Source: Bacillus sp. WMMC1349
GTDB lineage: Bacteria > Bacillota > Bacilli > Bacillales > Bacillaceae
DNA: 64,000 nucleotides
Direction: 5' to 3'
Assembly: GCF_013155385.1 (NCBI RefSeq)
Contig: NZ_JABJUQ010000007.1
Coordinates: 3,256,501 to 3,320,500 of the forward strand
Under the pieces are notes generated by a model. It had not been told where the DNA came from. It ran no database searches and saw nothing but the letters and a program-made list of their open reading frames with translations. Position 1 is the stretch's first letter. Each line of letters begins with the position of its first letter. Positions 37,512 through 45,765 of this stretch are shown here, one piece after another. The position numbers and the translations under genes were made by a program.

Positions 37512-38360
37512 TTAACGCAATAATTGAAGAACACTTTGCGGTTGTTGGTTTGCTTGCGCAAGCATCGCTTGAGACGCTTGAGAAAGAATGTTGTTCTTTG
37601 TGAACTCACTCATTTCTTTCGCCATATCAACATCACGAATACGAGACTCTGCTGCTGTTAAGTTTTCAGATGCTGCACCAAGGTTGTTGATTGTGTGTTC
37701 AAGACGGTTTTGTACTGCACCTAGGCTGGCACGTTGTTTTGAAACAGTGTTGATCGCTGCATCAATACCTTTAAGTTGGTCATCAAAAGAAGTAGTAGCA
37801 AATTTTGTGACGTCTAGATCATTCACTTTTACCGTTGCACTTCCTAAAGCTGTTGATGCCATGCTATCAATATTTACTTTTAATTGTTGTCCAGCATTTG
37901 CACCAATTTGCAGAACAAGATCTTCTGTTCCAGATGCAAAGCTACCATTTAACAATTTTTTACCGTTGAATTCGGTACGGGTTGAAATACCGTCTACTTC
38001 AGATTTGAGCGCATCCATTTCTGCTTTGATTGCCTCAAGGTCTTCAGTTTGTTGTGTACCTGTGTTTCCAGCTTGAACAGTTAGTTCACGCATACGTTGA
38101 AGGATCGCATGTGTTTCAGTTAATGCACCTTCAGCTGTTTGGATTAAAGAGATACCGTCTTGAGAGTTTTTAGATGCCATTTCTAACCCTCTGATTTGAC
38201 CTCTCATTTTTTCAGAGATTGCCAGACCTGCTGCATCATCTCCAGCACGGTTAATGCGTAAACCTGAAGACAGTTTTTCCATGTTCTTTTGGCTAGCACC
38301 ATTATTTGAACCTAAACGGTTCAGTGTGTTAAGTGCTGCAATATTATGGTTAATTCTCAT
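37512..38360 (-). CDS. hag: flagellin, array copy 2 (no promoter of its own)
   Basis: 282 residues, ATG 38360 after AAGGAGGAAATTCAGA. Conserved ends; N-terminus NRLGSNN pairs it with copy 1 against NRLSSN in the rest. Centre VKVNDLDVTKFATTSFDDQL. The 108 bases between it and copy 1 contain no TCCGATAT, no CsrA hairpin and no terminator, so it is probably read as the second gene of a copy 1-copy 2 transcript. The ribosome-site GGA remains the only possible CsrA contact. Confidence 0.96.
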   Translation of the reverse strand: MRINHNIAALNTLNRLGSNNGASQKNMEKLSSGLRINRAGDDAAGLAISEKMRGQIRGLEMASKNSQDGISLIQTAEGALTETHAILQRMRELTVQAGNTGTQQTEDLEAIKAEMDALKSEVDGISTRTEFNGKKLLNGSFASGTEDLVLQIGANAGQQLKVNIDSMASTALGSATVKVNDLDVTKFATTSFDDQLKGIDAAINTVSKQRASLGAVQNRLEHTINNLGAASENLTAAESRIRDVDMAKEMSEFTKNNILSQASQAMLAQANQQPQSVLQLLR

Positions 38361-38468
38361 TCTGAATTTCCTCCTTGATAGGTCATCATATATAACTAAA
38401 TTGAATATATATTTAAGTAAAAATACACTTTGTTAACTATAGTACCGCAAAAAGTAAGCATTAAGTAA

Positions 38469-39311
38469 TTAACGTAACAATTGAAGCACACTTTGCGGTT
38501 GTTGGTTTGCTTGCGCAAGCATCGCTTGAGACGCTTGAGAAAGAATATTGTTCTTTGTGAACTCGCTCATTTCTTTCGCCATATCAACATCACGAATACG
38601 AGATTCAGCAGCTGTTAAGTTTTCAGATGCTGCACCAAGGTTGTTGATTGTGTGTTCAAGACGGTTTTGTACTGCACCTAGGCTGGCACGTTGTTTTGAA
38701 ACAGTGTTGATCGCTTCATCAATACCTTTTAGTTGGTTATCAAATGAATTAGTTGTAAAGTCTGCTGCATTAAGGTCACTAACTTTTACAGTTGTACCTA
38801 ATGATCCTGCCGCCATACTAGCAATCGAAACGTTTAATTGTTGACCAGCATTCGCACCGATTTGGAATGTAAATCCTCCTGCTGTTGCTACAGTGCCATC
38901 CAACAATTTCTTACCATTGAATTCAGTACGTGTTGAAATCCCATTCACTTCGTCGATCAACGCAGTTATTTCAGATTGGATGGCAGTACGATCTTCAGTT
39001 TGTTGCGTCCCTGTGTTTCCCGCTTGAACCATAAGTTCACGCATACGTTGAAGGATCGCGTGTGTTTCAGTTAATGCACCTTCAGCTGTTTGGATCAAAG
39101 AGATACCATCTTGAGAGTTTTTAGACGCCATTTCTAACCCTCTGATTTGACCTCTCATTTTTTCTGAGATCGCTAGACCTGCTGCATCATCTCCAGCACG
39201 GTTAATGCGTAAACCTGAAGACAGTTTTTCCATGTTCTTTTGGCTTGCACCATTATTTGAACCTAAACGATTCAGTGTGTTAAGTGCTGCAATATTGTGG
39301 TTAATTCTCAT
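38469..39311 (-). CDS. hag: flagellin, array copy 1 (nearest csrA)
   Basis: 280 residues, ATG 39311 after AAGGAGGAAATTCAGA; the open frame to 39374 crosses the leader hairpin and is rejected. Conserved ends; centre VKVSDLNAADFTTNSFDNQL. It has a consensus SigD promoter and a CsrA hairpin. It stands in the place of the single hag gene of B. subtilis, behind csrA, and could be the ancestral copy. Confidence 0.97.
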   Translation of the reverse strand: MRINHNIAALNTLNRLGSNNGASQKNMEKLSSGLRINRAGDDAAGLAISEKMRGQIRGLEMASKNSQDGISLIQTAEGALTETHAILQRMRELMVQAGNTGTQQTEDRTAIQSEITALIDEVNGISTRTEFNGKKLLDGTVATAGGFTFQIGANAGQQLNVSIASMAAGSLGTTVKVSDLNAADFTTNSFDNQLKGIDEAINTVSKQRASLGAVQNRLEHTINNLGAASENLTAAESRIRDVDMAKEMSEFTKNNILSQASQAMLAQANQQPQSVLQLLR

Positions 39312-39347
39312 TCTGAATTTCCTCCTTGATAGGAAAATGTGTCTAAT

Positions 39348-39363
39348 TGCACTTCCATGTGCA
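39348..39363 (-). promoter_or_regulatory. CsrA-type leader hairpin, flagellin copy 1
   Basis: Minus strand TGCACATGGAAGTGCA, GGA in the loop. Confidence 0.78.
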
Positions 39364-39407
39364 GTTTGTAGCATTCAGTGAGCTCTTTCTGACTGTTACA
39401 TATTTCT

Positions 39408-39434
39408 ATATCGGAGTGAAGAAGGAAATGTTTA
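39408..39434 (-). promoter_or_regulatory. SigD promoter, flagellin copy 1
   Basis: TAAA (39434-39431), N15, TCCGATAT (39415-39408). Confidence 0.9.
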
Positions 39435-39587
39435 GAATAAAAATAGAAAATCTTCTCTTTTTATGTTAAATTATTGTTTTGTGTGAATCGAGGATTTGCT
39501 AAGAACTGATAAATATTCAAAAACCTGCTGTTTAAGTCCCTTTATTTGTCTGGCAACGATATTAACATTCAATACGACCCAAAATTA

Positions 39588-39636
39588 AAAAAAGCCGGCA
39601 AATTGGTCCTTTAACAAAGACCAAACTGCCAGCTTT
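39588..39636 (-). terminator. csrA terminator
   Basis: Minus strand AAAGCTGGCAGTTTGGTC...GACCAATTTGCCGGCTTTTTTT, a long stem separating csrA from the flagellin array. Confidence 0.9.
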
Positions 39637-39660
39637 CTAATCGAAAACGAAAGCCCTATT

Positions 39661-39891
39661 TTATTCCTCACCTTTTTGTAAAGATAACTTCGTCAAGAGA
39701 TCACTTGAAAAAGATGCGGCCCGGTTGTTTTCTTCCTGAATGGCCAAATAAATTTCTTTGCGATGAATATCAATTCGCTTCGGAGCATCAATACCTATCT
39801 TCACCTGATCTCCTTCAACAGCAATAATTTTGACTTCAATATCGTCACCAATTTTAATCGCTTCATTAAGCTTACGAGATAAGACTAGCAT
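39661..39891 (-). CDS. csrA: CsrA, translational repressor of flagellin
   Basis: 76 residues (B. subtilis 74). Strand-forming core [20 protein letters not shown] and Arg/Ile-rich RNA-binding edge [13 protein letters not shown] CsrA dimer binds GGA motifs in the hag leader and blocks ribosome access; FliW releases it. It overlaps the fliW stop by seven bases, so the two are coupled. Six of seven downstream flagellin leaders carry a matching hairpin. Confidence 0.97.
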   Translation of the reverse strand: MLVLSRKLNEAIKIGDDIEVKIIAVEGDQVKIGIDAPKRIDIHRKEIYLAIQEENNRAASFSSDLLTKLSLQKGEE

Positions 39892-40319
39892 GCTCCCCCT
39901 CCTATCACATGTTTCGTTTGATATGGAGAGTTTGGCAAAATCACTTGTTTAGCCAGCATTTGTTTACGGTTGACAATGATCGGCGCCAATAAATTTGCTG
40001 TTGTTTTTTCAAAAGGATCTTCAATTGTTAAAATTGCCATCACTTCAACATCTTCAGAAGCTTCAATGTTGAGAGACTCTACTGTCGAATCATCAAGATC
40101 AAAAGCATAATCTTTAAAAAAGATGAACGGACTTGTCACGATAAAAGCGAGCTCTTCCATCTCAGTCGATTGGAGAACAAGAAATGGTGAATCTTCTGAG
40201 AGCGGTAAAATAACAAACTTTTTTTCATCTACAAATCCGGGCAGTCCACTTTCAAAGACAATGATTTGGTTTTCATTAATATTTGTTTCACCATGATACT
40301 TCGTTTTAATGATCATCAT
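39885..40319 (-). CDS. fliW: FliW, CsrA antagonist and flagellin sensor
   Basis: 144 residues, FliW family length ([19 protein letters not shown] near the start, [19 protein letters not shown] near the end). FliW binds unassembled flagellin; when flagellin is exported, freed FliW binds CsrA and lifts hag repression. The open frame begins with ATG ATG; the first is given. Confidence 0.96.
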   Translation of the reverse strand: MMIIKTKYHGETNINENQIIVFESGLPGFVDEKKFVILPLSEDSPFLVLQSTEMEELAFIVTSPFIFFKDYAFDLDDSTVESLNIEASEDVEVMAILTIEDPFEKTTANLLAPIIVNRKQMLAKQVILPNSPYQTKHVIGGGAC

Positions 40320-40332
40320 TCACGATCCTTTA

Positions 40333-40902
40333 CTATTGTTTTGGCTTTGGATATTCCACATTTATTTTTAACTCGGGATATTGAAGCATGTCAACCTTCA
40401 CACTACCTGGTGTATAGTCGACCACTGGTTTATGTGGTGTAAATTTAATCACTGGTTTATGTGGTGTTGCCTTAATATCTACTTCTGATGGTGTATACTC
40501 AATTTTAACCCTTGAAAAAGCAGGTGAAGAATGAATACCAATTTGAATAGGCTCTGGTTCACTGTTTCTTCTCGCTTGTTCTGCAATCGGGTCGCCACCA
40601 TTTTCAATTCTCATCAATTCGTCACCTTGTTCGGCAGTGCGCGCGATTCCGTCAATACAATCTTGCTGACCTTGTTGAGCAGCTTCTTCAATTCTTTTAA
40701 AAATATGCTTCCTATCTAAGTCTTCCCAGGCTTTTGTCTGATCAATCGTCAGTTTTGAAGGTTTAACAGATATGTCCAGTTCAGCATGGGGCTGCTCAAT
40801 TTCCATATCAGCACGAGGCTGTTCCATCCCTAGTTTTGCCGGAGTAGTTGTTAGTCCAATTCGTGCTTGTACGCTTTCCATTATCAGCCTTGGCAGCTGC
40901 AT
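40333..40902 (-). CDS. yviE: YviE, DUF6470 flagellar-operon protein
   Basis: 189 residues from ATG 40902 after AAAGGAGGTAACC; the open frame to 40935 is not supported. Internal repeats of a beta-rich unit (for example HKPVIKFTPHKPVVDYTPG) and a helical centre around 65-110. Function unknown. Located between flgL and fliW as in B. subtilis. Confidence 0.9.
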   Translation of the reverse strand: MQLPRLIMESVQARIGLTTTPAKLGMEQPRADMEIEQPHAELDISVKPSKLTIDQTKAWEDLDRKHIFKRIEEAAQQGQQDCIDGIARTAEQGDELMRIENGGDPIAEQARRNSEPEPIQIGIHSSPAFSRVKIEYTPSEVDIKATPHKPVIKFTPHKPVVDYTPGSVKVDMLQYPELKINVEYPKPKQ

Positions 40903-40922
40903 TTTGGTTACCTCCTTTTGTT

Positions 40923-40955
40923 GAAAAAAAAGCAACTCACGAAAGAGTCGCTTTT
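40923..40955 (-). terminator. intra-operon terminator between flgL and yviE
   Basis: Minus strand AAAAGCGACTC-TTTCGT-GAGTTGCTTTTTTTTC: an eleven-pair stem with one mismatch and eight T residues, overlapping the flgL stop codon. It would reduce fliW-csrA transcription from the flg promoter. Confidence 0.75.
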
Positions 40956-41862
40956 ATCTTAAAAAGTCAATTAATGTCGGCTGAACAATTTTTGCATTGA
41001 CAGACAGTGATGCTCTGTGAACACTTTGCTGTGTTACAAATTCTGAAATCACTTTTTCAAGCTCAACATCTTCATTATCTGATAACACTTTTGTTGCTGT
41101 CTCTTCCTGCACATTTAACCGAGTATTGATTAATTCAAGGCGATTATAGCGCGCACCGACATCTGAGCGCTCTGCACTCATCGTGTTCGTGAACTGATCA
41201 ATATCAGATAAAATGGTCGTCATTCCGCCCAAAGACCCTGATTTCAAAGCCGTTTCTAAGGAATCAATCATTTCAAAAACATTTTGTCCGCTTCCTGATT
41301 GACCGCCAAAAGCTGAGATTGGGTTTGAATTCACTTTTAATGTTGCATTACTGGAAACATTGACATTTACATCAGATGTGCTTGTATAACTTTCAAAGTT
41401 ATACGTATAAACACCACCGCTTTCTACGATCGGGGCAACATCCGAGTTTGTTCCGCTAAAAATGTAACGCCCATTTACTTGCGTATTGGCAATTTGAATC
41501 AGCTGTTCCTTCAGTTGGCCGACTTCAACTCCAATTGCCTGTAATTCCGCATCACCATTTGTGCTATTTTCAGCTTTAACAGCAAGTTCTCTGATTTTCC
41601 CCATGACATCGGTGGCTTCTGTAATGTTTGTCTCCGTATTTTCAAGCCAAGTAAAAGCTTGTGAAGCATTGCTTTGATATTGCTTTACTTGGGATAATTG
41701 TGTATTGTATTTCAAACTTTTCATCGCAACAATCGGATCGTCTGATGCTTTTGTAATCTTTTTGCCTGAAGCAATCTGAGATTGAAGCTGGTCCAATTTT
41801 CCATAGCTGGAACTGATATAACGCAAAGAGTTTTTTGCGATCATCCCTTGGGTTATCCGCAT
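40954..41862 (-). CDS. flgL: FlgL, hook-filament junction protein 2
   Basis: 302 residues (B. subtilis 298). Flagellin-like N-terminus [20 protein letters not shown] and [20 protein letters not shown], and a C-terminal helix ending QPTLIDFLR. It joins FlgK to the filament. Ten bases after flgK. Confidence 0.95.
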   Translation of the reverse strand: MRITQGMIAKNSLRYISSSYGKLDQLQSQIASGKKITKASDDPIVAMKSLKYNTQLSQVKQYQSNASQAFTWLENTETNITEATDVMGKIRELAVKAENSTNGDAELQAIGVEVGQLKEQLIQIANTQVNGRYIFSGTNSDVAPIVESGGVYTYNFESYTSTSDVNVNVSSNATLKVNSNPISAFGGQSGSGQNVFEMIDSLETALKSGSLGGMTTILSDIDQFTNTMSAERSDVGARYNRLELINTRLNVQEETATKVLSDNEDVELEKVISEFVTQQSVHRASLSVNAKIVQPTLIDFLR

Positions 41863-41872
41863 TAAGCCTTAC

Positions 41873-43393
41873 CTACCTTCCCACGACACCCATGCCGTTA
41901 ATAATCTTATCAAGAATTTCATCCTGCAGCGTGATCATCCGTGCCGCTGCATTATAAGCATGCTGAAATTGAATCATGTTTGCCATTTCTTCATCAAGAG
42001 AAACAGCACTCGTTGACTGGCGGTTCAACTCAGCTGAATTGAGAAGTGTTTCTGTGTTTTTCGCCATCCGGTTCATTTCTTGAGCTTGAACGCCCATCTC
42101 TCCGACAACACCAGCGTAATAATCCAAAACACTCGCCGTTTTTCCTCCAATTGTCATTTTGCTTGTGAAAACAGCCGCCAAATGGGTTGCATTTGAGTTA
42201 TCGCTTGTTTCACCATTAAGTGAAGCAGCGATATTTCCCCCTTTAGAACTGAGGATATCATCAGCCACTTTGATCTTAGCTGCAGCTCCTTTTGTCGGTA
42301 TACCTCCACCGGCAAACTCAAAGAAAGCGCCACCCGGAGCACCTGTAGAAGTCACTCCATTTTGATGAACAGTATTAAATGCGTCAGCGAAAGCAAGCGC
42401 TATTTCATCAAGGTTTGCAAGCATTTGTGGATATGTTCCTTTTTCATTACCACCAGACATGTAACCGAATGATTCGACTAAACCCAACAAAGACCCTTTA
42501 CTTGTAAAAGCATCGGCAGCAACGTTGGTCGCCCCTAGTGATATGCTTGTAACAAGACCTGTCGTGCTATCATAGTTCGCTTTGACATTTTCGGCTGTAA
42601 AAGTGGGACCGTCAAGAATCTTCCCAAGGGGCAAACCGTTACTTCCTAGAACTTCAACTGAAACAAGCCCTTCCGCAATTGGAAGTGAATGACCACCTGT
42701 TTTCGTATAGCTGACTTTAATACTAACCTTTGAAGAAAGCTGGTCAAGTAACAAATCACGCTTATCATACAAATCATTTGGCAGATAACCGTTTGGCTCA
42801 ACCTTGGCAATTTGTTCGTTCAAACCATTCAATTGAGACAGCAATGAATTGATCGTCATAACATCCTGTTCAAGCTGATCACCTAAATTGGTTTTCACAA
42901 TGTTTAATGAATCTGATAAATGATTAAACGTCTCAGCAACTGCCTGTCCTTTTTGCGCAACAACAGAACGGGCACTTGACTCATTAGCGTTATTTGTCAA
43001 CTCTTGGATAGAATTCCAAAATGAATTAAGGACGCTGTTTAAACCGGTGTTATCCAGATCATTCATAATGCCTTCCATTTGTGAAAAAGCATCGACTTTC
43101 GTGTTATAGTAACCCGCATTCGTGCCTTGCAATCGATATTGATAATCAAGAAAACCGTCTCTTACTCGTTCAACAGAACCGATTTCAACACCTGTTCCCA
43201 TTTGCCCTGCAAGTTCGACAGCATTCCTTGATACCGTTGGATAAGGGGATGTCGCTTTAAAACCAACACGTTGTCTTGTATACCCTTCAGTGTTGGCATT
43301 TGAAATGTTATTTGATGTAACACTTAAAGCAGCCTGTTGGGCGGACAGTCCTCTTTTGGCAATTTCCAATCCCATAAAAGTTGGTATTGTCAT
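41873..43393 (-). CDS. flgK: FlgK, hook-filament junction protein 1
   Basis: 506 residues (B. subtilis 507). N-terminal hook-family motif GLSAQQAALSVTSNNISNANTEGYTRQ and C-terminal helix DEEMANMIQFQHAYNAAARM. It attaches to the hook and carries FlgL. Preceded by GGAGGGAAAGAATT and by flgN. Confidence 0.96.
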   Translation of the reverse strand: MTIPTFMGLEIAKRGLSAQQAALSVTSNNISNANTEGYTRQRVGFKATSPYPTVSRNAVELAGQMGTGVEIGSVERVRDGFLDYQYRLQGTNAGYYNTKVDAFSQMEGIMNDLDNTGLNSVLNSFWNSIQELTNNANESSARSVVAQKGQAVAETFNHLSDSLNIVKTNLGDQLEQDVMTINSLLSQLNGLNEQIAKVEPNGYLPNDLYDKRDLLLDQLSSKVSIKVSYTKTGGHSLPIAEGLVSVEVLGSNGLPLGKILDGPTFTAENVKANYDSTTGLVTSISLGATNVAADAFTSKGSLLGLVESFGYMSGGNEKGTYPQMLANLDEIALAFADAFNTVHQNGVTSTGAPGGAFFEFAGGGIPTKGAAAKIKVADDILSSKGGNIAASLNGETSDNSNATHLAAVFTSKMTIGGKTASVLDYYAGVVGEMGVQAQEMNRMAKNTETLLNSAELNRQSTSAVSLDEEMANMIQFQHAYNAAARMITLQDEILDKIINGMGVVGR

Positions 43394-43410
43394 AATTCTT
43401 TCCCTCCGTT

Positions 43411-43887
43411 CTAAGCCTTTGAATCGAAAAGAGAAAGCCGGCTTGAACCGCCCGTTGGGACTGGCTCTTGCGGTTTTCCATAATTCGTATTTCCTTCTTT
43501 CGGAAGAAGCATATCAAATGTCAGAGATATGAATTGCAGTGATTGAAAAGTCAGCTGCTTATTCAAAGCATTGACATCTTTTAAACGGATGAGTAGCTGT
43601 GAAAGTTTAGTAAACAGCTGTTCTAACACCGGTTTTTCACTGTCTTCCGCTTCACTGATGCAATTGTTAATGGTAGCATCGGAGTGACCAAGACATGCAG
43701 CTGTTGCTTCAATACGCATCCTTTCTGTCTCTTCAATCGCCTGAACATACTTTTGTTCTTTTGTCACAATCTCTGAAAGCAACTTAATTTCATTGTTCTT
43801 CAGTGCTTCCGTTTTTTGTTCAGACAATGTTAACAGATGCTCATGTAATTTACAAAGACGTTCCAGCTCTCTAATCACCTGTTTCAC
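43411..43887 (-). CDS. flgN: FlgN (YvyG), FlgK/FlgL export chaperone
   Basis: 158 residues, helical, with the FlgN-family coiled coil (HEHLLTLSEQKTEALKNNEI). It chaperones the junction proteins FlgK and FlgL, which are encoded directly downstream. Start ATG 43887 is 20 bases after flgM, behind AAGGAGGCATATTAG. Confidence 0.92.
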   Translation of the reverse strand: MKQVIRELERLCKLHEHLLTLSEQKTEALKNNEIKLLSEIVTKEQKYVQAIEETERMRIEATAACLGHSDATINNCISEAEDSEKPVLEQLFTKLSQLLIRLKDVNALNKQLTFQSLQFISLTFDMLLPKEGNTNYGKPQEPVPTGGSSRLSLFDSKA

Positions 43888-43907
43888 TAATATGCCTCCT
43901 TCTTCCC

Positions 43908-44174
43908 TTATTGCTGTTTATAGAAATTAACCATTTTTTCAGCTATACTTGCACGATCTATTTTGTATGTGCCGTTTTCAATGGCTGCTTTTAACTGAGC
44001 AATTTTTTCTTGGCGTTCTCGCATTAAATCAGGACTTTTCAGCAGCTCTTTTGCTTTTGCAGAAATTTCAACTTTATCCTCCTGCTGAGTTGCTGACTGA
44101 GCTGGTGATGTTTGTTTTTCAAAAGATTTATGATAAGGATTAATTGATTGTGTTCCATATTGGTTAATCTTCAC
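43908..44174 (-). CDS. flgM: FlgM, anti-SigD factor
   Basis: 88 residues (B. subtilis 88). N-terminal MKINQYGTQSINPYHK and C-terminal SigD-binding region (VEISAKAKELLKSPDLMRER, IENGTYKIDRASIAEKMVNF). It holds SigD inactive until hook completion. Its own SigD promoter lies directly upstream, giving negative feedback on all SigD-driven flagellin copies. Confidence 0.96.
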   Translation of the reverse strand: MKINQYGTQSINPYHKSFEKQTSPAQSATQQEDKVEISAKAKELLKSPDLMRERQEKIAQLKAAIENGTYKIDRASIAEKMVNFYKQQ

Positions 44175-44222
44175 TGGGATTCCTCTCGCTTTCCATCATA
44201 GTCATCTATGATCATACTCATT

Positions 44223-44249
44223 TTATCGACTGAGCTGCAAGTTAGTTTA
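44223..44249 (-). promoter_or_regulatory. SigD promoter of flgM-flgN-flgK-flgL
   Basis: TAAA (44249-44246), N15, GTCGATAA (44230-44223); six of eight -10 bases match GCCGATAT. Located in the gap between yvyF and flgM. Confidence 0.82.
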
Positions 44250-44254
44250 GGGAA

Positions 44255-44674
44255 TCATTTATTTTTAGGATTAAAGTTATAGTACGTGCCTTTAGACCTA
44301 TCTCTGATCTCTTTTTCAAGTTGTTCCATATGGTCCATTTGACTCATCTGCCCTGCTATATCTTGTTCACAGGCTGCACAATACCGACCGTCCCTGATAG
44401 AATCTCCGCATCTGTCACATGGGTATCCGAGATTGGGAAGATGAGAAATTTGAATTCTCTTTTGCTTAATGAATTTGAGAATTAATTCTTCATCAACACC
44501 CGTTTTTTCAACAATCTGCATCATTGTAGACTTGCGATTTTTTTGGTTCTTAATAAATTTATATACTTTTTCAAAACAAAGCTCTTCTTCTTTGAGGCAT
44601 TTGTGGCAAACAGTTTGAAAACTACTTTTCATAAACAACGCATCACATCGTGGACAATTCGCCAATTGACTCAT
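44255..44674 (-). CDS. yvyF: YvyF, zinc-finger flagellar operon protein
   Basis: 139 residues. Two zinc-ribbon-like clusters, CPRC...CHKC near 8-29 and CDRCGD...CAAC near 90-107, flank a helix-turn-helix-like middle (MMQIVEKTGVDEELILKFIK). It was named for its flagellar operon; its role is unresolved. It links the comF genes and the flgM set. Confidence 0.92.
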   Translation of the reverse strand: MSQLANCPRCDALFMKSSFQTVCHKCLKEEELCFEKVYKFIKNQKNRKSTMMQIVEKTGVDEELILKFIKQKRIQISHLPNLGYPCDRCGDSIRDGRYCAACEQDIAGQMSQMDHMEQLEKEIRDRSKGTYYNFNPKNK

Positions 44675-44734
44675 AAATTCTGACTCCTATCATTAAAAAT
44701 TCTACCTATTATATCGGCTGAAATAAGAAATGAT

Positions 44735-45424
44735 TTAACTCCGTATCAACGTGTAAGAAAATACCAATTTAGCCTCTCCACACAATGTCAGACATTCTGC
44801 TGCATGGTGAAGGGTTGATCCTGTCGTATACAGATCATCAATCAGCATAATGTTCAACCCTTTGACAGAACCCTTTTCTGTTTGAAAAGCGGCTGTTCGT
44901 TTTAGGCGTTCTATCCTGCTTTTTTTTGATTGTTTTTCAGACTCAATTCTAGTTAATGGATGAATGACAGGTTTTTTTAATAAGGCTGCAAGCCGTTCTG
45001 CCTGGTTAAATCCTCTTTCTGTTTTTCGTTCTTCACTAAGAGGAATCGGGACTAAAGTAAGATGCAACTGACGGTAGTACCGTTGAAAAGTGTTGATGAA
45101 CGAAGGTTCAAAAGCGTAAACCAACTCAGCATCACCTCTGAACTTAAATTGGGCAAGGACTTCTTTCATAAAGGAGTTGTATTGAAAAACGGAGCGGTTT
45201 TGCTGAAGGAGAGCGCGAGTTTTAGGATTGACTTCCCATTGTAAACAGTCATCGCAAAGTTTTTCACTGTCTTGGGGACGACCGCATTTGTGACATACTG
45301 TTCCTGTTATCTCCAGAAAGCCTCCTGCACATCCTTTACATATTCTTTCTTCCCTTTGTAAACAGAATAAAGAATGCCATGTTAAAGAATGTGAAAGAGG
45401 AGCTTGGCAAATTAAACAAATCAG
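44735..45424 (-). CDS. comFC: ComFC, late competence protein, probable CTG start
   Basis: 229 residues if started at CTG 45424, seven bases after AAAGGAAGG and one base after the comFB stop. The frame between there and the first ATG (45169) is open and encodes the conserved ComFC zinc finger: ICLIC, CKGC, CHKCGRP, CDDC. No ATG, GTG or TTG is available in that span, and a TGA closes the frame just upstream. The phosphoribosyltransferase-like half keeps PIP, ERGFNQAE and the PRPP loop MLIDDLYTTGSTL. It is needed for DNA uptake/recombination in competence and interacts with ComFA. Confidence 0.88.
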   Translation of the reverse strand: MICLICQAPLSHSLTWHSLFCLQREERICKGCAGGFLEITGTVCHKCGRPQDSEKLCDDCLQWEVNPKTRALLQQNRSVFQYNSFMKEVLAQFKFRGDAELVYAFEPSFINTFQRYYRQLHLTLVPIPLSEERKTERGFNQAERLAALLKKPVIHPLTRIESEKQSKKSRIERLKRTAAFQTEKGSVKGLNIMLIDDLYTTGSTLHHAAECLTLCGEAKLVFSYTLIRS

Positions 45425-45425
45425 G

Positions 45426-45710
45426 CTATTCCCTTCCTTTCAACCTATTTTCACACAGCGGATGATCATTGACTTTTCTTGCTGCTTCAGCCAATGTAAC
45501 AAGCATGGTTGTATTTTTTTGCTTATCGATGAGCTCTGCTTTAATGTAAGCGAGCTTGGACTCGTCGGTGACATATTGTGGCTTCACTGAATTTAAAGCA
45601 AGTGCCAGCACATCCTCTTTACACCTTTTGCATATGCATTTCATTTGTAACTGGTCGATGTACTGATGAAACAACTCTTCCATAACAGCTTCTTTGGCAT
45701 TGACTAACAT
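45426..45710 (-). CDS. comFB: ComFB, late competence operon protein
   Basis: 94 residues from ATG 45710 (MLVNAKEAVMEELFHQY), matching the B. subtilis start; the frame to 45773 runs into comFA and is rejected. It has a Cys cluster CICKRC near 30-36 and the conserved YVTDESKLAYIKAELIDKQK. Small zinc-binding protein; dispensable for transformation in B. subtilis. Ends one base before the comFC start. Confidence 0.9.
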   Translation of the reverse strand: MLVNAKEAVMEELFHQYIDQLQMKCICKRCKEDVLALALNSVKPQYVTDESKLAYIKAELIDKQKNTTMLVTLAEAARKVNDHPLCENRLKGRE

Positions 45711-45765
45711 TGGGATAACGCTCCTCTTTTTGATGTAATGAGTATATTTTACCATGAACATATGA

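Noticed and set aside
37588-38076. 162-residue plus-strand frame inside flagellin copy 2
   Set aside because: Similar antisense frames occur in other copies; they follow from the flagellin codon pattern.
31500-39311. Flagellin array as an assembly artefact
   Set aside because: Copies differ in centres, leaders, promoters and flanking repeats, which a collapsed or duplicated assembly would not produce; still listed for long-read confirmation.
44735-45169. comFC read as a 144-residue truncated protein starting at the ATG at 45169
   Set aside because: The frame is open 255 bases further upstream and encodes the conserved zinc finger, so a CTG start is the better explanation than truncation.
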